Assembly: GCF_002873135.1 (NCBI RefSeq)
Contig: NZ_MCVI01000023.1
Span: 1-64,000, forward strand
Direction: 5' to 3'
DNA: 64,000 bases
DNA from: Shewanella sp. 10N.286.48.A6
Lineage (GTDB): Bacteria > Pseudomonadota > Gammaproteobacteria > Enterobacterales > Shewanellaceae
The notes under the pieces were generated by a model. It was not told the DNA's origin, made no database searches, and was given only the letters and a program-made list of their open reading frames with translations. Position 1 is the stretch's first letter; each line of letters starts with the position of its first letter. Both the position numbers and the translations under genes were made by a program. Shown here one piece after another: positions 58,775 through 64,000 of this stretch.

Positions 58775-59128
58775 TTAGGCGTCAGTGTTAACCGCTTTAG
58801 GATTGGCGCCATAATCATTGTCTTCCTTACTATCTAAGCAGAAGAAAACAATAAGAGCGATAATACCAACTAGTGGAATTAAACCAATTAATAACCACCA
58901 ACCAGTTCGATCTGTATCATGAAGACGTCTTACAGAAACAGCAATTCCTGGTATTAAAACAGCGATAGAATATAGTGAATATATAAAAACCGTGCCTAGA
59001 GCTTGATCCGCTAACATCAACACGATGCAGAAAATTAAATTAATTAGACCAAACATCCAATACTCTTTGCGTCTTGCTCGTCCTGAAAAATCAAAATATT
59101 GTTTTAAAACCTTAATATACCAATCCAT
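58775..59128 (-). CDS. DUF805 membrane protein
   Basis: A 117-residue membrane protein of the DUF805 family. The N-terminal YFDFSGRARRKEYWMFGL and the SVRRLHDTDRTGWWLLI segments are typical. Four hydrophobic helices, charged tail. Function unknown. AAGGAAC precedes the ATG. It appears monocistronic. Confidence 0.93.
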   Translation of the reverse strand: MDWYIKVLKQYFDFSGRARRKEYWMFGLINLIFCIVLMLADQALGTVFIYSLYSIAVLIPGIAVSVRRLHDTDRTGWWLLIGLIPLVGIIALIVFFCLDSKEDNDYGANPKAVNTDA

Positions 59129-59251
59129 GGGTTGTTCCTTAACCTTGTTTGTTTATTGTTTGGTTTGCAACAATTTGTTGCGAGAATAGTATTAACTACT
59201 TTAGTCAGACATACCAACAATTAAGCACGTTTTTTTGGCCTAAGTGCATAA

Positions 59252-59282
59252 AAAAGCCGCAAATTTTATTTGCGGCTTTTGA
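59252..59282 (-). terminator. Terminator of the GH15 gene
   Basis: AAAAGCCGCAAAT AAA ATTTGCGGCTTTT on the minus strand followed by TTTATGCAC, 21 bases after the GH15 stop. Confidence 0.85.
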
Positions 59283-59302
59283 ATGTATGTAAACCTTTGC
59301 GG

Positions 59303-61810
59303 TTATTTAGCCAGTTTGTCAGCCACGATAGGGTAATAGTCCCATACGGCTTTATCTGTCATAGAGCGAACCAGTTTCACGTATTCTGCGTGTGTCCATG
59401 CAAGTGGTGTCGCTGAGTTGGTGCCATCGCCCATCGCGTAGTTATAACGCGTCGGGTTACCCACACCGTCCCAAGCTTGTTCTGGTAACATCATGCCTTC
59501 ATTGGCAAAGGTTTCCATGCCTTGAACATAGGTGTTTATAAGCGCTTGATGGCTTTCAGTTGTCAGAGTGTCATTGGCTTTAGCTAACGCCAGTTCATAA
59601 TGACCACGCTCACCGGTAAAGAAAGGCCATACGCGGCCACGTTGGTCTTCAGTATTCCCTTTTTCAGCATAACTTAAACCGCTAGTGATATCTTCGCCAT
59701 AACCATCGTTACCATAGCGTCTAAAGCCAGGAATTAAACTGCCATCTTTGGCTTTAAATTCGTACTTAACTCTTAGGTTGTGCTCAAGGCTTGTGTCATC
59801 AATTAGCATAACGCTGTTTTGAATCACACTGTCATTAGCGACTTTTACGCCGTAACGTACTAACTCTAAAAAACCGCCATCAAGAATGACTCTTTGATCA
59901 AGACCCGGTTTGCCATTGTTATCTAATAACTTGTCGGCATTGTTTGGGTTACCATTTGGGCTAATACGAACATAATAAGGTTTATTGTCCTGAGTAAGCT
60001 CACCCGTTGTTGTCACCATGGTTGATTCAAGACTGGCTTCTAGCTTACGCGCCAGTTGTAAGTATTTATCAGCGTCTTCATCTTTGGCAAGTTTGGCTAA
60101 ATCACTGGCTGCTACCAGCCCTGCAATCACAGCGGCAGTGGTAGAAGGTGAGAAGCCAGCTTGTTCTTCCCAGCGTTCTTGTTGGGTGCTAGGAGGCGTA
60201 ATACTGGTGTCATTCCAATCAAGTTTTACATTGCCGCCAGTGACCAAGAATTCTGCCGCAGGTTTAAGCATGTCGCTATACCATTGACTGATTTCTGCAT
60301 CAGTTAATACGCCCGTTTGCCATAATTTCCAACCAAGCATAATTGGCATTGCCGTTTGATCAAGCTGGACGCCAACCCATTCAATTTCACCATCGACGTG
60401 GGTTTTTTGTAAAAACCAGCCAGGTGTACCGACATATTCAGGTGTTTGTTGGCTGACTTGTACTTTCTTTAAATATTCAAAAGCCACTTTTGGGGTTTGT
60501 GTGTCACCCATGGCTAAAAATGCCATGGCGCACTGATAAAAATCACGCGGCCATACCGCTTTATAACCGGTGCTACCCACCTTTGCAGAAACACTGTCTC
60601 CCCAAGGGTTAGACAGTGAAGCGATTAATGCGCCTGCGTGGGTTTTATCTTCTTGAGCTTTTAACACAAGAGCACTGGTATAAAGCAATTGACCGTTATC
60701 AGTGGTATTAACACTCATGTCGTTTAATACCGGTAACGAACTTAAATAGTCTTTCCAGCCGACATGTTTGTCATCGCCAAGATAAGCACTTAATACCTTG
60801 TCATAGCCGCTAGTCAATGTGGCATCGACATTGGCTAAACTGCTTTGCTTATCATGACCAAAGCCGATAGCAATATTCATTTCTAGGGTATTGTTATCTG
60901 CTGATTTGCTTAAGGTTGGATATTGAGCAGTAAGCGCAACATTGCCAATAACACTGTTATCACTGCTGGTGCTGTTATAGAGGTTATTGAGCTGACCGTT
61001 GTCTTTTAGATCAACTAATCCATCAGATTTACCGACAAAACCGGCACTGGCTTGAGTAAATTCTACATCAGATTTGATGGTCATTACTGATGAGTCAGCA
61101 TTATTGGTGTATGCCACTAACGCGCCATTTTCAATACTGGCGATATCATTGGCGCCACTATTATCTACATGTGGATTGGCATATAAGTGTGGGGTAATAC
61201 CATCAGCAAAAGAGGTAAAGATAACTTTCATCATCATGCTGTCACGGTTTGGATCGGTAAAGATATGCTTTTCAATTTGGTACTGACCATTTTTAGCTTT
61301 ATTGATCACTTTATAGGCTAATGATAATGGGCGGCCTTGTTCATCTTGATGTAAATATTCGATGCTACTGATGGTGTCTTCTTTTTCAGTATCAACAAAG
61401 CCATCACCAGTAATGATGAACTGCATTTCTTTTAACTGCGCATTGTGGATCAAGCCATACATGGTTTCTGTTAGCACACCTTGGGCTATGGAAAACCAGA
61501 CTTTGCTGACTGGGTTGTCTGCTGCGCTTTGGTATTGACCGTTTACATAAGGCTCATAAGAGGTGCCAATACCAGTCTTACCAGAAAATGCCCAGGTTGG
61601 ATCGATACCCGGAGCGCCGGGGGCGACTTGCTTAATGGTGGTGATCTCAGCCGCTGTTTCAATGGTTTGTTCTGGTGCTACTTCAGCGTCAGAGCAGGCT
61701 GATAATGCCAGTAATGAACCCGTTACAACAGCAGTATTGATCGCCTTAGCGACAAATGACTTTTTAAAACAAATTGTTTGTGAGTTATTAATATTTAACA
61801 TTGCGTTCAT
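59303..61810 (-). CDS. GH15 glucoamylase lipoprotein
   Basis: An 835-residue lipoprotein (signal peptide ending LLALSAC, lipid-attachment Cys39) with the domains of a bacterial glucoamylase. The N-terminal beta-sandwich spans about 60-380. The catalytic (alpha/alpha)6 barrel contains YKAVWPRDFYQCAMA, the acid Glu in TQQERWEEQAGFSPSTTAAVI and the base Glu in MLPEQAWDG. It releases glucose from the ends of starch and maltodextrins at the cell surface or in the periplasm. It is 63 bases after the MFS sugar transporter gene, with no terminator between, so they form an operon. Confidence 0.93.
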   Translation of the reverse strand: MNAMLNINNSQTICFKKSFVAKAINTAVVTGSLLALSACSDAEVAPEQTIETAAEITTIKQVAPGAPGIDPTWAFSGKTGIGTSYEPYVNGQYQSAADNPVSKVWFSIAQGVLTETMYGLIHNAQLKEMQFIITGDGFVDTEKEDTISSIEYLHQDEQGRPLSLAYKVINKAKNGQYQIEKHIFTDPNRDSMMMKVIFTSFADGITPHLYANPHVDNSGANDIASIENGALVAYTNNADSSVMTIKSDVEFTQASAGFVGKSDGLVDLKDNGQLNNLYNSTSSDNSVIGNVALTAQYPTLSKSADNNTLEMNIAIGFGHDKQSSLANVDATLTSGYDKVLSAYLGDDKHVGWKDYLSSLPVLNDMSVNTTDNGQLLYTSALVLKAQEDKTHAGALIASLSNPWGDSVSAKVGSTGYKAVWPRDFYQCAMAFLAMGDTQTPKVAFEYLKKVQVSQQTPEYVGTPGWFLQKTHVDGEIEWVGVQLDQTAMPIMLGWKLWQTGVLTDAEISQWYSDMLKPAAEFLVTGGNVKLDWNDTSITPPSTQQERWEEQAGFSPSTTAAVIAGLVAASDLAKLAKDEDADKYLQLARKLEASLESTMVTTTGELTQDNKPYYVRISPNGNPNNADKLLDNNGKPGLDQRVILDGGFLELVRYGVKVANDSVIQNSVMLIDDTSLEHNLRVKYEFKAKDGSLIPGFRRYGNDGYGEDITSGLSYAEKGNTEDQRGRVWPFFTGERGHYELALAKANDTLTTESHQALINTYVQGMETFANEGMMLPEQAWDGVGNPTRYNYAMGDGTNSATPLAWTHAEYVKLVRSMTDKAVWDYYPIVADKLAK

Positions 61811-61873
61811 GAATAACGTTCCCCAAATATTTTTAAATAATTTTTATAACTTAATGAGTTTTTGATTTTCTGT

Positions 61874-63442
61874 TTAAGCTTGTGAGCTGGGTTGATCGAC
61901 AAATAACACCGCAATACCGGCAATAATCATAAATACCCCACCAGTAATTAGCGCAAAAATGGGTTCACCATCGAATAAGCCATTTAAAATAACACCTAAA
62001 ACACTTGCTGCAAGTAACTGTGGAATAACAATAAAGAAGTTAAAAATACCCATAAATACACCCATCTTTTTAGGCGGTAATATGCCTGATAGCATGGCAT
62101 AAGGTACGGATAAGATAGAGGCCCAAGCGATGCCGACACCAATCATTGGGATCCATAACATTTGTGGGTCTTTAATAAAGTAAAAGCTAATTAGCCCTAG
62201 TCCACCGAGTGTTAAGTTGATGGTGTGAGTAAATTTAATCCCTACGGCTTTAGCTAAAAAAGGAATCATCACAGCAGCAAGGGCGGCAAAGCCATTGTAT
62301 GAAGCGAATAACATCCCGACCCAGTCAGCGCCGTCGTTATAAGCTTGTGAAACAACATCAGAGCTGCCGTAATGATAAGAGGTCACCGCTGAGGTGGTAT
62401 AAATCCACATGGCGAAGAGTGCAAACCATGAGAAAAATTGTACTATAGCCAGTTGATGCATGGCTTTAGGCATATGAAATAAGTCATCAACGACGTTAAA
62501 TACCATACCTAAAGAGTCACGTTTTTTACCCTTGACCCCAGCAAGTACCTTAGCGCAATAAAGCTGTAATGGGCCAAAAGCAAAGATGCCAATACTAAGA
62601 ATAAATAACTGTTTGTCCCAACCGAGTCCATAAACTAACCCAGTAAATATCGCACCAATAGTCATCCAAACCAGTGCTGCTGTTTTATATTGCGTAGCGG
62701 TGCGGCTGCGAGTTTCATCAATACGGTCTTCTTGCTTAGCGGTTTGTTCATGTGCATGGAAGGCACTGATTTCTTCTGGCGAATATTCTTTAGAGCTAAC
62801 AATCGTCCAGCCGACAGCTAAGAATAATACTGCGCCACCAAAGTAGAAGGCATAACGAACTGAGTCGGCAATCTCCCCAGCAGGTGCTGTGTTTGCAACA
62901 TCAAAGTAATTGGTAAGAATATAAGGCAGTGCAGAGGCAACAACCGCGCCAATGCCGATGAAGAAGCTTTGCATCGCATAGCCTTGAGTGCGTTGACTCT
63001 TAGGTAAGTTATCGCCGACAAAAGCACGAAATGGCTCCATAGCGATGTTGATTGATGCATCCATAATCCACAACATACCGGCAGCAATCCACAGAGTAGG
63101 AGAGTGCGGCATGACAAATAACGCCAGCGTGGTACAAATTGCGCCAATTAAAAAATACGGGCGACGACGGCCAAGCCCGTTCCAGGTGTTGTCACTTAAA
63201 TAACCGATAATTGGTTGGACTATGAGTCCAGTCAGCGGAGCAGCTATCCAAAGAATAGGAATTTCGTCAATTTCAGCACCTAGCGTTTGGAAAATACGGC
63301 TGACATTAGCATTTTGCAGTGCAAAACCGAATTGGATCCCCAAAAAACCAAAGCACATATTAAAGATTTGCCAAAAGTTGAGTTCTGGCTGCTGACGCTG
63401 CTGAGTATTTGTCGATGTTTGACTAATCGTATCGGTAGACAT
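61874..63442 (-). CDS. MFS sugar transporter (MalT/SLC45-like)
   Basis: A 522-residue transporter with 12 predicted membrane helices. The first loop has WIAAPLTGLIVQPIIGYLSDNTWNGLGRRRPYFLIG in part, a signature of the SLC45/GPH-like group that carries maltose or sucrose. The pairing with a glucoamylase, and a glycosidase remnant upstream, makes maltose, maltodextrins or glucose the likely substrate. ATG 63442 is preceded by AAGGAAG. The 5' region, with hairpins and possibly a non-coding RNA, is unusual. Confidence 0.87.
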   Translation of the reverse strand: MSTDTISQTSTNTQQRQQPELNFWQIFNMCFGFLGIQFGFALQNANVSRIFQTLGAEIDEIPILWIAAPLTGLIVQPIIGYLSDNTWNGLGRRRPYFLIGAICTTLALFVMPHSPTLWIAAGMLWIMDASINIAMEPFRAFVGDNLPKSQRTQGYAMQSFFIGIGAVVASALPYILTNYFDVANTAPAGEIADSVRYAFYFGGAVLFLAVGWTIVSSKEYSPEEISAFHAHEQTAKQEDRIDETRSRTATQYKTAALVWMTIGAIFTGLVYGLGWDKQLFILSIGIFAFGPLQLYCAKVLAGVKGKKRDSLGMVFNVVDDLFHMPKAMHQLAIVQFFSWFALFAMWIYTTSAVTSYHYGSSDVVSQAYNDGADWVGMLFASYNGFAALAAVMIPFLAKAVGIKFTHTINLTLGGLGLISFYFIKDPQMLWIPMIGVGIAWASILSVPYAMLSGILPPKKMGVFMGIFNFFIVIPQLLAASVLGVILNGLFDGEPIFALITGGVFMIIAGIAVLFVDQPSSQA

Positions 63443-63510
63443 GTATCTTCCTTTTTATAGGTCGTTCAACTTCATGGCTGAACTCTTATTATCACGTTTG
63501 CTAATGTACT

Positions 63511-63558
63511 AGGTAAAAAAATGGCGAATACACATCTCCCTAAGACGGGTATTCGCCA
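63511..63558 (-). terminator. Intrinsic terminator upstream of the MFS gene
   Basis: On the minus strand TGGCGAATAC ... GTATTCGCCA is a perfect 10-bp stem with a 17-base loop, followed by TTTTTTT. It lies before the MFS start, not after a protein gene, so it either ends a non-coding RNA or is an attenuator. Confidence 0.75.
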
Positions 63559-63725
63559 AAGACCTGGTTTGCACTTCAAAAAGGCTGAAGTAAAAAAAGG
63601 CACTTAAAACCTGACACAATCCGATGAAGGTGATGCGCCAGTAACGACCTAGCCCATTTCATCCACACAAGCAGAGGAGAAATTTAGCAGGTTTCATATT
63701 AGCCTTGTGTCGGATTTAGGCACAA
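63515..63725 (-). ncRNA. Candidate non-coding RNA or regulatory leader
   Basis: A transcript starting near 63722 and ending at the intrinsic terminator would be about 210 bases long. Within it, AAACCTG (63690-63696 region) pairs with CAGGTTT (63606-63612 region), enclosing GATGAA / TTCATC; ACTTCA and TGAAGT form a third hairpin before the terminator. I do not recognise any known riboswitch or small RNA. The promoter is inferred and weak, so this is a proposal, not an identification. Confidence 0.35.
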
Positions 63726-63837
63726 CCAATTACATACGTATTCATCATTTATGCACAACGAAAGCTGATCATATTTGTAACAGGAAGGGGGTAAATAGCG
63801 CATTAACCGATATTTGGTAGGTCAATGTAAATGAACA

Positions 63838-63893
63838 AAAACCTGATGGCAATGAACACAAAAAGTGAACATTGCAATACATCAGGTTTTATT
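63838..63893 (-). terminator. Terminator of the upstream glycosidase gene
   Basis: AAAACCTGATG (63842 region) and CATCAGGTTTT (63882 region) form an 11-bp stem, extended inside by GCAATG/CATTGC; on the minus strand TTTTTG follows. It lies about 45 bases after the stop codon of the gene at 63939. Confidence 0.7.
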
Positions 63894-63917
63894 GGGGTAA
63901 AATTGTTGTGTTTTGTC

Positions 63918-63933
63918 TTTAAAGCGCTTTAAA
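63918..63933. promoter_or_regulatory. 16-bp perfect palindrome
   Basis: TTTAAAGCGCTTTAAA is a perfect palindrome with a GCGC centre, the shape of many LacI-family operators. Related GGCTTTAA words lie next to it at 63935 and 63948. Its position between a stop codon and a terminator is odd for an operator. Confidence 0.35.
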
Positions 63934-63938
63934 AGGCT

Positions 63939-64000
63939 TTAATTTAAGGCTTTAAAACGAATCGCAGTACCACCACTTTTTGCTAATACCAGTGACAGAT
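63939..64000 (-). CDS. C-terminus of a probable alpha-glucan glycosidase (partial)
   Basis: The window edge cuts this gene. The last 19 codons read LSLVLAKSGGTAIRFKALN with a TAA at 63939. A C-terminal beta strand with SGGTAIRF resembles the ends of bacterial alpha-glucosidases of family GH97 or GH13. Its place directly upstream of an MFS sugar transporter and glucoamylase fits. With so few residues the family call is only a guess; that a coding frame ends here is more likely than not. Confidence 0.4.
   Translation of the reverse strand, partial: LSLVLAKSGGTAIRFKALN

Larger units (their letters stand above)
63443..63938. other. Upstream region of the MFS gene with several structures
   Basis: About 500 bases without a protein gene. 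From right to left (minus-strand direction) it contains a 16-bp palindrome (63918-63933), a terminator for the upstream glycosidase (63838-63893), a plausible promoter TTGTGC-N16-TATGTA (about 63731-63758), a structured segment (63560-63720) and a second terminator (63511-63558) about 70 bases before the MFS start. Confidence 0.55.

Overview
The window is chromosomal DNA of a marine gammaproteobacterium, most likely a low-GC, cold-water type Shewanella. I infer this from gene order and family content. The order hisGDCBHAFI / yoaA-tsaB / fadD-rnd / minEDC / ycgL-transglycosylase-ycgN / dsbB / nhaB-fadR / ycgB-yeaH-yeaG / sodB-grxD / uraA / DUF2066-hda is typical of that genus. Leucine dehydrogenase, DUF4826, DUF3334 and DUF2897 proteins also point that way. 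I saw no tRNA, rRNA, CRISPR array, phage or insertion sequence, so most of the window is core genome.

Layout. 1-929 is non-coding with repeat-like segments. 930-4600 holds a PliI-like lysozyme inhibitor, a small tail-anchored protein, a CBS-pair protein, leucine dehydrogenase and a DUF4826 protein. 4692-12162 is the complete histidine operon on the minus strand, headed by a leader peptide with five consecutive histidines and a matching attenuator. 12559-18462 runs on the plus strand: YoaA helicase, TsaB, a small unknown protein overlapping an M50 membrane protease, an exported methyltransferase and an alpha/beta hydrolase. 18693-25940 covers fatty-acid activation (fadD), rnd, the Min division-site system, ycgL, an MltB-like transglycosylase, ycgN and dsbB. 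26051-33803 has nhaB, divergent fadR, and the stress-related yeaG-yeaH-ycgB operon. 34120-38745 has sodB, grxD, uraA, a DUF2066 protein and hda. 38868-46911 has a lipoprotein zincin, DUF2069, arsC, bepA, a TusA-like protein, perM, DUF2897, kdsB and a carbonic anhydrase. 47102-52799 has a hydrolase that has lost catalytic residues, an M15 peptidase with dapE and an ArsC-like protein, and the ptsH-ptsI-crr operon. 52902-58672 has a chemoreceptor divergent from a CheX-like DUF3334 protein, then a LacI regulator, an outer-membrane protein and a YedI protein. 58775-64000 has a DUF805 protein and an alpha-glucan locus: GH15 glucoamylase lipoprotein, MFS sugar transporter, and the last 19 codons of what looks like another glycosidase.

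How it fits together. The alpha-glucan genes would release glucose from maltodextrins and import the sugars; the LacI regulator nearby may or may not control them. FadR and its target-type gene fadD lie in the same window. MinCDE and Hda control division placement and replication initiation.

The points most worth a second look are a structured, terminator-ended non-coding interval upstream of the MFS transporter (63511-63725), an alpha/beta hydrolase with Gly-Asn-His in place of Ser-Asp-His, an MltB-like transglycosylase without the usual catalytic Glu, and a CheX-like protein paired with a chemoreceptor. No clearly new multi-gene system was found.
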